DNA of 64,000 bases. It comes from CBFGRV01 sp965651265 (GTDB lineage: Bacteria; Bacteroidota; Rhodothermia; Rhodothermales; VXPQ01). Below are positions 16,869 to 25,755 of this stretch, in pieces; the stretch's first letter is position 1; each line of letters opens with the position of its first letter. The notes below the pieces were generated by a model that made no database searches, had not been told where the DNA came from, and saw only the letters and a list, made by a program, of their open reading frames with translations. The DNA lies in contig CBFGRV010000008.1 of assembly GCA_965651265.1 (NCBI GenBank), forward strand, positions 25,358 through 89,357, written 5' to 3'. Position numbers and translations under genes: made by a program.

Positions 16869-18517
16869 CATCGCTACCCGATCTCAGAGAAGCGTCGCGG
16901 AATCAGCTGCTAAGGCGTGTCGACTGGCGATTCCTCCTCCCGAAACCGAATCCCAGCCGGAGCGCATGCTTCGCCAGGGGAACGCTCGAGGATGGCGTTC
17001 GGATGATTTCCGAGCATGTGGAGGCTCAGGAGGATACACCGCTGAGCTCCTGCGATCTCGTTGTGGCGGTCGATCCGGACCCGAACACAATACGCCGGGC
17101 CTTTGAACTGCTGCGGCCGCGAGGCGCCTTCTATGCGGAATGGCGCGATCCCGGACAGCGTGCATCGATGCTCCAGATGCTGCAGGGGTCAGGCCTCGAT
17201 GTGCTGGGCTCCTATTGGGCATGGCCCGATCCGGAAAGCGGCTCCACGAGATTGTGGGTTCCACTCGATGCGGTCGGTGCCCTGCGATACGTCCGCGAGG
17301 CACCGACTCTGTCGTTCATTCCCGGAAGGTTTGGCGTGCGCTCGCCCGTCCTTGCGCTGCACCGTCTGCGAATGTCGAGGCGCCTGGCTTCGCCCACCCC
17401 CATGTGCACGATCGCTTTGAAGGCTGCCGATGCCGCGAGGGGACATAGCGTACCGGGCCATTCTACCCCGAAGGAGCCCGCCTTGACGGCCATCCCCGAG
17501 GCCGTGGCGTCTGCCCTGGTCGAATCGAACGTGATCCCACCAGTCGACGGGTCCGGTGTCGTGTCAAAGAAGGCATTTTTTTGGATGCTGCTCACGCCCG
17601 GGCGAAGATCCATCAGCAAGGTGGTCGGTCTCGCCTTTAGAGAGCCGAGTACCGAACCCATGGCCGTTATAAAACTTCCTCGCATCCCCGAAGCCATCCC
17701 GGCGCTTAAGAAAGAGGCAGACGTTTTGAACGCCCTGCATCGATCTCGAAAGACACCCATTAAAGGCGTGCCCCGCGTGTTATTCAGCGAGGAGCGAGAT
17801 GGCATGCAAATGCTGGGTCTGACATACCTGCCCGGTGTACCCCTCTGGATCCAATTGCGGCGCAGCACCTATCGCTCCCTGGCGCACCGCGTCACAAAAT
17901 GGCTCGCCGACCTCGCCGGCGAATCTCAGCCCGTGGATCGATCACTATGGGGAGCACGTCTCGTGGATGCAACGTTGGAAACGTTCTCATCCCAATATGG
18001 AGATGTGCTGGAGAAAGAGGATTTGCAGAAGGCCGGAGACGTTCTTAACCGGCTCGATTCGCTGCCGATAGTGTTTGAACAGCGTGATCTCGGTCCCTGG
18101 AATGTTCTCGTCGCTCCCGACGGCTCGATCGGAGTGCTGGATTGGGAGTCCGGCGAACGCGAGGGTCTGCCATTGCTGGATCTCGTGTATTTCCTGACCT
18201 TTCAGGCATTCTTCCACAAGCGAGCGATGGGGTCCGGGCGCTTTGTAGAGGTCTACCGAAAGCTCATGCAGCCCTCCAGTTTTGTCGGCCGGATATTCAG
18301 CGAGTGCCAGATCCGGTATGCGAAACGGCTCGATATGCCTGCCTCCACCATGCACCCACTCCGCCTGCTCACATGGATGATTCACAGCCGATCCGAGTAC
18401 GTCCATTTGTCTGATGACCTGGGTGGAACACCGCCGCCCGAGGCGCTGCGCGATGGGCTCTTTTATCGCTTGTGGAGGGAGGAGTTGGCGCACGGGGATC
18501 GGGTGCCCACACTCTGA
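16865..18517 (+). CDS. Bipartite protein: degenerate methyltransferase-like region plus phosphotransferase-like domain
   Basis: 550 residues starting at a GTG that overlaps the upstream stop. The first 200 residues contain SCDLVVAVDPDPNT and FELLRPRGAFYAEW, which resemble the late strands of a Rossmann methyltransferase without a clear SAM motif I. The C-terminal 300 residues look like an aminoglycoside-phosphotransferase/kinase fold: a Lys in MAVIKLPRIP (about 269), an Asp/Asn loop QRDLGPWNVL (about 405-414) and a metal Asp in VLDWESG (about 425). His of the usual HGD is replaced. The position suggests sugar or lipid-intermediate phosphorylation, but that is a guess. Confidence 0.7.
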   Translation: MTSLPDLREASRNQLLRRVDWRFLLPKPNPSRSACFARGTLEDGVRMISEHVEAQEDTPLSSCDLVVAVDPDPNTIRRAFELLRPRGAFYAEWRDPGQRASMLQMLQGSGLDVLGSYWAWPDPESGSTRLWVPLDAVGALRYVREAPTLSFIPGRFGVRSPVLALHRLRMSRRLASPTPMCTIALKAADAARGHSVPGHSTPKEPALTAIPEAVASALVESNVIPPVDGSGVVSKKAFFWMLLTPGRRSISKVVGLAFREPSTEPMAVIKLPRIPEAIPALKKEADVLNALHRSRKTPIKGVPRVLFSEERDGMQMLGLTYLPGVPLWIQLRRSTYRSLAHRVTKWLADLAGESQPVDRSLWGARLVDATLETFSSQYGDVLEKEDLQKAGDVLNRLDSLPIVFEQRDLGPWNVLVAPDGSIGVLDWESGEREGLPLLDLVYFLTFQAFFHKRAMGSGRFVEVYRKLMQPSSFVGRIFSECQIRYAKRLDMPASTMHPLRLLTWMIHSRSEYVHLSDDLGGTPPPEALRDGLFYRLWREELAHGDRVPTL

Positions 18518-18570
18518 AAGTGATCCCGGGGTCGAATACCTCTAGATCTCCCAATCAGCTTCGCCGGCCG

Positions 18571-19284
18571 ATGAGCGATTCATCGAACAATCGGGACGAT
18601 TTCCGCAAGCGTATGCAGCGCCTTCGACATCCTGCCTGGCTGGGGACGCTTCGCAAAACGCGACCCCTCAGCGATCACTGGGGATTCGATCGCGGTACGC
18701 CCATCGACAGGTTCTACATAGAGCGGTTTCTCGACGAGCATCGAAATGACATCACCGGACACGTGCTCGAAATCAAAGACAACGCGTACACGGATCGATT
18801 CGGTACGGGTGTAACTCGGCGTGATGTGTTGGATGTCGATCCGGAAAATGAGTCGGCGACGATTTTTGCCGATCTCGCCGATGCGGGGCAGATCGCATCC
18901 GATCGATTCGATTGCTTCATACTGACGCAGACCCTACAACTGATCTACGATGTGCATGCCGCCGTAAAGCATGCTCATCGGATACTCCGGCCCGGAGGAG
19001 TGCTTCTTGTCACTGTCCCCGTCATCAGTCGGCTCGCTACCCGCTACGGACTCGAGAGTGATTACTGGCGATTTACGCCGGCCTCGAGCCGAAAACTTTT
19101 TGGCGATGTATTCGGCTCGAACCGTGTGACCGTGCAGGCACATGGCAACGTGCTCACGGGAATCGCTTTCCTCGCTGGAATGGCCAGGGAGGAACTATCC
19201 GGGCGCGATCTCGAGGTCGACGACCCCTACTTTCCGCTGATAGTCACCGTCAGAGCCGTCAAGCAGGACGCAAATGCTCGATGA
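18571..19284 (+). CDS. Class I SAM-dependent methyltransferase-like protein
   Basis: 237-residue protein with a type-11-like methyltransferase core: GHVLEIKDNAYTDRFG in the place of motif I (divergent, no GxGxG), RDVLDVDPEN as the acidic end of strand 2, FDCFILTQTLQLIYD as motif IV, and ILRPGGVLLVTVP as post-motif. The weak motif I leaves SAM binding uncertain. The ATG at 18571 is used because the frame upstream runs inside the previous gene. Its stop overlaps the next GT2 start (ATGA). Probably decorates or caps the surface glycan. Confidence 0.78.
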   Translation: MSDSSNNRDDFRKRMQRLRHPAWLGTLRKTRPLSDHWGFDRGTPIDRFYIERFLDEHRNDITGHVLEIKDNAYTDRFGTGVTRRDVLDVDPENESATIFADLADAGQIASDRFDCFILTQTLQLIYDVHAAVKHAHRILRPGGVLLVTVPVISRLATRYGLESDYWRFTPASSRKLFGDVFGSNRVTVQAHGNVLTGIAFLAGMAREELSGRDLEVDDPYFPLIVTVRAVKQDANAR

Positions 19285-20201
19285 CCGAATCGCAGAAGTC
19301 CGCAGCGTCGGTGATCATCTGTTCCCGAAACCGACCTACCCTGTTGAAGGAGGCCGTGCTTTCCATCATCGAGGGCGACGAACTGCCGGAAGAAATCGTC
19401 ATCGTCGATCAAAGTGACGACCCTGACGCCGCACTCGCATCGGAGACGTTTTCAACGAAGTGCGTAATTCGATATGTATGGACGCAAACGGTCGGTCTGA
19501 GTCGAGCAATCAATCTGGGTGTAGCTAAGGCCGCCCACGACCTGCTCGTGTTTACCCACGACGACGTGTTGGTGCGGCAGGATTGGTTTTCGGTCTGCAG
19601 GCGCATGTTGATGGAGAAGGGCGACAGATGGGTGATCACGGGGCGAGTGCTTCCCGGCGAACCGGAGGTGGGCGGCGGGTTTAACTTGTCCACCATCACG
19701 GACGAAACCCCACGCACCTATCGGGAGCGCGAGGGCATCGAAGTGCTATTTCCGATGAATATGGCGATGTACCGCTCCACATTCGACACGGTCGGGGGAT
19801 TTGACGAACGGATCGGCCCGGGGACGTCGTATCCTGCTGCCGAAGACAACGATTTTTGTTTTCGGTTGCTGGAGTCGGGCTTTTGCATCGCCTACGAACC
19901 GGAGATGGTCGTGCGGCATCGAGCGTGGAGATCGATCGACGACTACGCGGACCTTCGCTACCATTACGGGCGAGGGCAGGGAGCCTACTACGCGAAGCAC
20001 ATGAGCCTTCGCGATCCATACATGCTGCGACGAATGATGCAAGACGTGCGCCAGCGCCTTGGAGCGATACGATCGACGCCGCCATCGCCAAAACGCCGCG
20101 GCACGGCCAGGTATCTTCTCGGAATCGCATCAGGCATGGGTCGGTGGTTCTTGAAGGGACGCTTCCAACCCGCTCGAAATCCGTCTTCACGCGAGGCATG
20201 A
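19281..20201 (+). CDS. Glycosyltransferase family 2 protein
   Basis: 306-residue GT-A enzyme with SVIICSRNRPTLLKEAVLS, VDQSDDPDA as nucleotide-binding loop, VFTHDDVLV as DXD-like motif, and GGFDERIGPGTSYPAAEDND as acceptor segment, similar to rhamnosyltransferase-like GT2 enzymes. The C terminus is basic. It is coupled by ATGA overlaps both to the methyltransferase upstream and to the ABC permease downstream. Confidence 0.9.
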   Translation: MTESQKSAASVIICSRNRPTLLKEAVLSIIEGDELPEEIVIVDQSDDPDAALASETFSTKCVIRYVWTQTVGLSRAINLGVAKAAHDLLVFTHDDVLVRQDWFSVCRRMLMEKGDRWVITGRVLPGEPEVGGGFNLSTITDETPRTYREREGIEVLFPMNMAMYRSTFDTVGGFDERIGPGTSYPAAEDNDFCFRLLESGFCIAYEPEMVVRHRAWRSIDDYADLRYHYGRGQGAYYAKHMSLRDPYMLRRMMQDVRQRLGAIRSTPPSPKRRGTARYLLGIASGMGRWFLKGRFQPARNPSSREA

Positions 20202-21052
20202 GCCGACGTCACGATACCATCGCGCACTCACCTCTGCCCGTGACGGTCCTCCGACCGATCAAGGGGTGGGTACCGCTTCGGCTGGACGAGCTGTGGGAAT
20301 ACCGGGAGTTGCTGTATTTCCTCGCCTGGCGCGATCTGAAGGTGCGCTACAAGCAGACGATCCTCGGCGGCACCTGGGCACTTCTACAACCCATCTTCAC
20401 GATGGTCGTCTTCAGCGTGTTTTTCGGCAAATTAGCGCAGGTGCCGTCCGACGGTCTGCCGTATCCCGTCTTTGCATTCGCCGCGCTCGTGCCGTGGAAC
20501 TTCTTCTCCAACGCCCTGACACAGGCTTCCAACAGCCTCGTGCTGGACACCAGCATGATCACGAAGGTGTACTTCCCGCGCCTCATCATGCCGACCGCAA
20601 CCGTCGTCGCAGGGCTCGTAGACTTCGCGCTTTCGTTCCTCGTGTTGATGGCCATGATGCTTTTCTACGGCATCATTCCCGGTGTCGAGGTCTTGTGGCT
20701 GCCGTTCTTTGTGCTCCTGACGATGATCACGTCGCTCGGGGTGGCGTACTGGTTCGCCGCCATGAACGTTCAGTTTCGTGACGTTCGCTATGTGGTACCT
20801 TTTGTCGTCCAGGCCTGGCTTTTCATCTCCCCGATAGCATATCCCAGCAGCCTCCTGTCCGAGCCCTGGCGAAGCATCTACGGAATCAATCCGATGGCCG
20901 GTGTCGTGGAGGGATTCCGATGGGCTCTGCTCGACACGAACGCCGCCCCGGGACCCATTGTGGCCGTCTCGGCGGCGGCCGCGCTCCTGGTCTTGTTTAG
21001 TGGAGCCTATTATTTCCGGCGTCTCGAAAGAACCTTTGCCGATCTGGCCTAG
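20198..21052 (+). CDS. wzm: ABC-type polysaccharide export permease (Wzm-like)
   Basis: 284-residue ABC-2 type permease for O-antigen or capsule export. The family entry sequence LLYFLAWRDLKVRYKQTILG is followed by GTWALLQPIFTMVVFSVFFG and six membrane helices, ending near FSGAYYFRRLERTFADLA, the typical C terminus. A much longer frame exists upstream but lies within the GT2 gene; the ATG at 20198 overlaps that stop. With the ATPase encoded 5 bp later it forms the exporter that moves a completed lipid-linked glycan across the inner membrane. Confidence 0.95.
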   Translation: MSRRHDTIAHSPLPVTVLRPIKGWVPLRLDELWEYRELLYFLAWRDLKVRYKQTILGGTWALLQPIFTMVVFSVFFGKLAQVPSDGLPYPVFAFAALVPWNFFSNALTQASNSLVLDTSMITKVYFPRLIMPTATVVAGLVDFALSFLVLMAMMLFYGIIPGVEVLWLPFFVLLTMITSLGVAYWFAAMNVQFRDVRYVVPFVVQAWLFISPIAYPSSLLSEPWRSIYGINPMAGVVEGFRWALLDTNAAPGPIVAVSAAAALLVLFSGAYYFRRLERTFADLA

Positions 21053-21056
21053 AGGG

Positions 21057-22352
21057 ATGAGTGAGATCGCCATCAAGGTTGAGGGCCTCGGCAAGATGTA
21101 CCACATCGGCCGGTTACAACAGCGTCGGGATCGGTTGACGGAGGTGCTGACCGAGCTTGCAAAGGCGCCATTCCGTCGGCTCGGAAGCGTGCTTCGAGGT
21201 CGTGCCGCCGGTGTGGCGGAGCTCGATGAGGAGCTCTGGGCGCTGAGAAATGTGTCCTTCGAGGTTGCGCGAGGGGAGGCCGTCGGCATCGTGGGACACA
21301 ACGGCGCGGGCAAGAGCACACTGCTCAAGATCCTGTCGCGTATCACCGACCTGACGGAAGGGTACGCCGAGATTCACGGCCGCGTCGGTTCACTCCTGGA
21401 GGTCGGTACCGGCTTTCATCGCGACCTTACCGGCCGCGAGAACATCTACCTCAATGGTGCCATTCTCGGAATGAAGCGCTCGGAAATCGAACAGAAGTTC
21501 GATGAGATCGTCGCCTTCGCCGAGACCGAAAAATTCCTCGACACTCCGGTCAAGCATTACTCGACCGGGATGTACATGCGGCTGGCCTTCGCCGTCGCCG
21601 CGCACCTCGAGCCGGACATACTCATCGTCGACGAAGTCCTTTCCGTCGGGGACGCCGCATTTCAGAGGAAGTGTCTCGGTAAGATGAAGGAGGTGACCGG
21701 TGAGGGACGGACCGTGCTGTTCGTCAGCCACAACCTGGTGGCGGTACAAAGCCTGTGCGATCGGGCAATCTGGCTGGACGAGGGCCGCATCGCCACACAG
21801 GGGAAACCGGCATCCGTCGTTGCTGGATATCTGCGCGCTTCGCGCTCCGCCGGAAATGACCACATCTGGAACGACCCTCGCACGGCCCCCGGCAATGACA
21901 AAGTGCGGATACGCCGGGCGCGTGTCCGGCCCCAAGGTGCCGAAGCGGACCATCCAATAGATGTCCGAACCGACTTCGTCCTCGAATTCGAATACTGGAA
22001 TTTGCAGCCCGATGCCCGCTTGAATCTAAGCCTGTACGTAAAGGACGAGCACGACAGCATCGTCTTCAACGTGGCTCCGCCACAAGATTTGGGACCCTAC
22101 CCTGCCGGCCTCTTTCGGGATGTTTGCCACATTCCGGGCGATCTGATGAACGATGGCCACTACACGGTGGAGTTGCTGGTCGTGCACGATCATAGTCGGG
22201 TCGTCTATTCGCATCCTGAGATTCTCTCGTTCGACATCCTCGACAGTCCAGATCTACGGGGGGCCTGGCATGGCGAGTGGCCGGGCGCTGTGCGACCCAT
22301 CCTGGAATGGCAGTCGGAATGCCTGGAAACCCATGAGCTCGCCTCTCGCTAG
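21057..22352 (+). CDS. wzt: ABC-type polysaccharide export ATPase with C-terminal glycan-binding domain (Wzt-like)
   Basis: 431 residues. The ATPase domain (about 1-255) has Walker A GHNGAGKST (residues 80-88), signature YSTGMYMRLAF, Walker B DILIVDEVLSVGD and the switch His in VLFVSHN. Residues about 290-420 form a beta-sandwich like the Wzt carbohydrate-binding domain (DFVLEFEYWN, LNLSLYVKDEHDSIVFN), which in O9a-type systems recognises the capped glycan end. AGAGGGATG places a Shine-Dalgarno close to the start. This domain implies a defined non-reducing-end modification, perhaps made by the methyl- or acyltransferases in the cluster. Confidence 0.95.
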   Translation: MSEIAIKVEGLGKMYHIGRLQQRRDRLTEVLTELAKAPFRRLGSVLRGRAAGVAELDEELWALRNVSFEVARGEAVGIVGHNGAGKSTLLKILSRITDLTEGYAEIHGRVGSLLEVGTGFHRDLTGRENIYLNGAILGMKRSEIEQKFDEIVAFAETEKFLDTPVKHYSTGMYMRLAFAVAAHLEPDILIVDEVLSVGDAAFQRKCLGKMKEVTGEGRTVLFVSHNLVAVQSLCDRAIWLDEGRIATQGKPASVVAGYLRASRSAGNDHIWNDPRTAPGNDKVRIRRARVRPQGAEADHPIDVRTDFVLEFEYWNLQPDARLNLSLYVKDEHDSIVFNVAPPQDLGPYPAGLFRDVCHIPGDLMNDGHYTVELLVVHDHSRVVYSHPEILSFDILDSPDLRGAWHGEWPGAVRPILEWQSECLETHELASR

Positions 22353-23307
22353 CCCTCTATCCGCGGATGGAGTATCGGGCTACTTGCATCCCGGTTATGC
22401 GGAGTCACTTTCAGAGTTCGGAAGCCCGCTCCTACTTCCCCGAAGCAACGGCTCCATTCTGATCCGCCGCATTCCCGACACGGAGTACCACGATGCGACC
22501 GCGCCGTATCCGCTCCTCTTTTGTCTCGACTGGTCGCAGTTGCCGGTTGACCTTGACGCCCTCGGAACGGTATCTCCTTCAGTCCATGGTGCGCCCAACC
22601 TCGTTTCGATGACGGCCGTCACAGATCCCTTCGCGGATGTTGACGAATCACTTTTCCGAAGGAGTTTTGTGGATGTCGTACGTCCTTTCAAAGAACATTT
22701 CGTCGTCGATCTGAAAGGCGATTTTGAGCGCAGCATTTCTTCTCATCACAGACGCAACGCACGGAAGGCCGCGAAAATTCTCGAAGTGACTGCTCACGCC
22801 TGTTCGGAGCACCTCCTGGACGATTGGCTGGAATTGTACTCGAACCTTATTCGACGGCACCATATCAGAGGAGTGGCGCGCTTCTCTCGGACTTCGTTCG
22901 AACGCCAGTTCAAGGTTCCGGGGCTTGTGGCCTTCACGGCTACCCACAGCGGTCAGACCGTCGGAATGATACTCTGGTACGTGCAGAGTCGGCGCGCCTA
23001 CTACCACCTCGGCGCCTACAGCGATGTCGGTTATGAACTGGGAGCATCGTTCGCCCTTTTCACCCGGGCCATCGAGCATTTTCACGCCGAAGGCCTGGAT
23101 TGGCTGAATCTCGGCGCAGGGGCGGGGCTCACGGTTGACTCCGACGACGGGCTGACCCGGTTCAAGCGTGGATGGGCATCATCTACCCGAACCACCTATC
23201 TGTGTGGCCGAATCTTCGATCAATCGACATACGACGAGCTTTCACGCGCACACGCACCGGCCGGCACCGACTTCTTCCCGGCCTACCGCGTAGGCGAGTT
23301 CACCTGA
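22333..23307 (+). CDS. GNAT/FemAB-like acyltransferase
   Basis: 324-residue protein whose C-terminal half resembles the BioF2/FemAB-type GNAT domain: SSHHRRNARKAAKILEV with the basic helix, LVAFTATHSGQTVGMILWYV as central strands, YYHLGAYSDVGYELGAS and LDWLNLGAGAG followed by LTRFKRGW. Such proteins acylate aminosugars or transfer amino acids. The ATG at 22333 overlaps the wzt stop by 20 bp. A related protein is encoded at 23980 after one methyltransferase gene. The substrate is unknown; N-acylation of an aminosugar is a reasonable guess. Confidence 0.78.
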   Translation: MSSPLASPLSADGVSGYLHPGYAESLSEFGSPLLLPRSNGSILIRRIPDTEYHDATAPYPLLFCLDWSQLPVDLDALGTVSPSVHGAPNLVSMTAVTDPFADVDESLFRRSFVDVVRPFKEHFVVDLKGDFERSISSHHRRNARKAAKILEVTAHACSEHLLDDWLELYSNLIRRHHIRGVARFSRTSFERQFKVPGLVAFTATHSGQTVGMILWYVQSRRAYYHLGAYSDVGYELGASFALFTRAIEHFHAEGLDWLNLGAGAGLTVDSDDGLTRFKRGWASSTRTTYLCGRIFDQSTYDELSRAHAPAGTDFFPAYRVGEFT

Positions 23308-23319
23308 GCGACCGGCTCC

Positions 23320-23964
23320 ATGAGGGACACCGGAAAGAAATATCTTGGCATTGTGGCCCACTACGAAGACTGCCTCGCCAGGCACGGCGACTCACATCTC
23401 GGTGTAGACTGGCCCAGGAAGGAGGATGCCGATACCCGCTACCGCGTCATGTTGGATGTGATCAGGCCGCGGCCCGACTCACCCGTCACGCTACTCGACT
23501 TCGGATGCGGTGCCTCACACCTTCTGGAATACATCCGGCGCCACAACATCCCGAACATCAACTATTCCGGCCTCGACATCTCGGAAAAGTTCATCGATCT
23601 GGCCAGGCAGAAATTTGCGCAGGTCGATTACTACTGCGCCGACATCCTGGAGACTCCGGAGCGGGTCCCCGTTTTCGACTATGTCATCATGAACGGCGTG
23701 TTTACCGAGCGGCGCGACCTGAACTACGCCGAAATGTGGGACTACCTTACATCGATGCTTGCGGTAGTATTCGAGAAGGCGCGTAAAGGCATCGCCTTCA
23801 ACGTCATGTCCAAGCACGTGGACTGGGAAAGGGACGACCTATTCCACGTGCCGTTCGACGAACTGACCGACTTTATTTCGGCCCACCTCAGTCGTCACTT
23901 CCTCATCCGGCACGATTATGGTCTCTACGAATACACTGCCTACGTCTACAGGGAGGCGACGTGA
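23320..23964 (+). CDS. Class I SAM-dependent methyltransferase
   Basis: 214-residue methyltransferase with a good motif I (LLDFGCGASHLLEYI, about residues 57-71), strand-2 acidic end in YSGLDISEKF, motif II YYCADILE and motif IV VFDYVIMNGVF. It lies between two GNAT/FemAB-like genes and is probably cotranscribed with them. A C-, N- or O-methylation of a sugar or its acyl group is likely, but the target cannot be read from the sequence. Confidence 0.85.
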   Translation: MRDTGKKYLGIVAHYEDCLARHGDSHLGVDWPRKEDADTRYRVMLDVIRPRPDSPVTLLDFGCGASHLLEYIRRHNIPNINYSGLDISEKFIDLARQKFAQVDYYCADILETPERVPVFDYVIMNGVFTERRDLNYAEMWDYLTSMLAVVFEKARKGIAFNVMSKHVDWERDDLFHVPFDELTDFISAHLSRHFLIRHDYGLYEYTAYVYREAT

Positions 23965-23979
23965 ACCTCCACCGTGTGT

Positions 23980-24978
23980 ATGTCTGACGGAAGAATGGGC
24001 CACGAAGCCTGCATCACACTGGACGATCCTTCGGGATGGAATCGCGCTCTCGACGGCGTCAGACATGGTTTCGCCCACACGTGGGAGAACGCGTACGCTA
24101 TGCGTCTTACGACGGGATATCCCACCTATCTGTATGTGTACACAAGTGGTGAGACGCGAATCGTCTGTCCAGTTGCCGAGCGGACCTTTTCTGGATACGT
24201 CGACATCGTCACGCCGTATGGTCTTTCGGGCTTCGTCTCCAACGGGACATGTCCGGAGTTTGGACACCATTGGCGTCAGTTCGCTCGGACCCGCGGTTAC
24301 GTGTGCGGGTACTTTGCCATCCACCCGCTGCTCATGGATGAGTCTCTCTACCCCGTCCATGAGCTGGAAGAGCAGAATGAGATCTACGTGATTGACCTGC
24401 GGCGGTCGTTAGATGAGCTATTCGCACGCCTGTCCACGAACAGGAGGCGAGTCGTGCGCGACATGGACAAGTCTATGCGTATCGTGCAGAACCGAGAGCG
24501 ACTCGCCGATTTCTTCCTGAGGCACTATCACGAATTCATGTCGGCAAAAGGCGCCTCGTCTGTATATCAGTTCTCACCTCAAACCCTATCATTTCTCACT
24601 GGACTCGAGAACGTGTTCATGTTTGGAGCGGCGAATGAGGATGACCGGCTCGAGTCCGTCTCTATGTTCGCCTGTACCAGGGATGTTGCTACCTATCTGT
24701 TCAACGTATCCATTCCGGAAGGGCGCCGGCATGCAGCGCCGTTGCTCTGGTGCGGCATCGAGCATGCTCGGTCGCTCGATATTCACTGGATGGATCTCGG
24801 AGGAGGCATCCGGAAGAACGACTCGCTGGCGGAGTTCAAGCGACGGTTTGGCGGGGATGCGAAGCCGCTAAAGGCGCTCAAACAGATCTACGATACTCCT
24901 GTATTCGAGTCGTTGTGTCGGGAAGTGAATGTGGATGCGGCGCGATCTGGCTACTTCCCGCCCTATCGACGACCCTGA
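23980..24978 (+). CDS. GNAT/FemAB-like acyltransferase
   Basis: About 332 residues, homologous in layout to the product at 22333: basic helix LSTNRRRVVRDMDKSM, FACTRDVATYLFNVSI strands, and the closing LDIHWMDLGGGIRKNDSLAE then FKRRFGGD. A central YHEFMSAKGASSVYQF matches the FemAB/BioF2 group. The start is uncertain: GTG 23974, ATG 23980 and ATG 23995 are in frame, and none has well-spaced Shine-Dalgarno. Presence of two such acyltransferases in one cluster suggests two different acyl or aminoacyl decorations. Confidence 0.76.
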   Translation: MSDGRMGHEACITLDDPSGWNRALDGVRHGFAHTWENAYAMRLTTGYPTYLYVYTSGETRIVCPVAERTFSGYVDIVTPYGLSGFVSNGTCPEFGHHWRQFARTRGYVCGYFAIHPLLMDESLYPVHELEEQNEIYVIDLRRSLDELFARLSTNRRRVVRDMDKSMRIVQNRERLADFFLRHYHEFMSAKGASSVYQFSPQTLSFLTGLENVFMFGAANEDDRLESVSMFACTRDVATYLFNVSIPEGRRHAAPLLWCGIEHARSLDIHWMDLGGGIRKNDSLAEFKRRFGGDAKPLKALKQIYDTPVFESLCREVNVDAARSGYFPPYRRP

Positions 24979-25005
24979 CCTTCAGATCCAGAACTACCAT
25001 TTGGA

Positions 25006-25752
25006 ATGTTTACTAAATCCGCCGCGTTCTACGACGCGCTTTACCATTTTAAGGACTATGAGGCGGCGTCGAAGCAGCTCCACGATCTGCTCTCGAGGGT
25101 ACATTCCCGAGCGAAGAGCCTACTTGATGTGGCCTGTGGAACAGGGATGCATCTGGCGACCCTCCAGAGGTTCTACCAGGTCGAGGGCCTGGACCTGAAC
25201 CCGGATCTACTCGAGATCGCGCGCCAACGATGCCCGGATGTGCCGTTCCACCAGGCAGATATGATCGACTTTCAGCTGGACGGCACCTTCGATGTCATCA
25301 CCTGTCTGTTCAGTTCGATTGGGTACGTCCGAACACTGGAGAACCTGCGCCGCGCCGTATCCAGCATGGCTTCGCACCTCAATGACGACGGTGTGCTCGT
25401 GATCGAACCATGGTTCACTCCAGAGCAATACTGGGTGGGGCATCTGGCAGTGAATCACGCCGACACGCCGGATCTGAAAATCACGTGGATGTACCTGAGC
25501 GAGAAAGAGGAGAATCGCTCGATCTTCGACATTCACTATCTCGTCGGTACGCCGGAGGGTGTCACCCATTTCACGGAGCGACACGAGATGGGTTTATTCA
25601 CAGATGCGGAATACCGAGATGCTTTCGAACGGTCGGGCCTGCGAGTGGCGTACGATCGCGAAGGGCTTTTCGGGCGCGGGATGTACCTGGGAGTCAAGGG
25701 TGATCTCGAGTTGCCGCAGCCGTTTGTCTTCCGACCTGATTCGGCCGCCTGA
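25006..25752 (+). CDS. TylM1/DesVI-like aminosugar N-methyltransferase
   Basis: 248-residue SAM methyltransferase that closely follows the layout of dTDP-aminosugar N,N-dimethyltransferases such as DesVI, TylM1 and SpnS: AFYDALYHFKDY at the start, SLLDVACGTGMHLATL (motif I, about residues 38-53), VPFHQADMIDF, FDVITCLFSSIGYVRT, VLVIEPWFTPEQYW, THFTERHEMGLFT and RGMYLGVKG at the end. These enzymes methylate the amino group of a nucleotide-linked deoxysugar. The next gene, 3 bp on, encodes a matching DesI-like aminotransferase. Recognition is from memory of the family. Confidence 0.82.
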   Translation: MFTKSAAFYDALYHFKDYEAASKQLHDLLSRVHSRAKSLLDVACGTGMHLATLQRFYQVEGLDLNPDLLEIARQRCPDVPFHQADMIDFQLDGTFDVITCLFSSIGYVRTLENLRRAVSSMASHLNDDGVLVIEPWFTPEQYWVGHLAVNHADTPDLKITWMYLSEKEENRSIFDIHYLVGTPEGVTHFTERHEMGLFTDAEYRDAFERSGLRVAYDREGLFGRGMYLGVKGDLELPQPFVFRPDSAA

Positions 25753-25755
25753 CCC

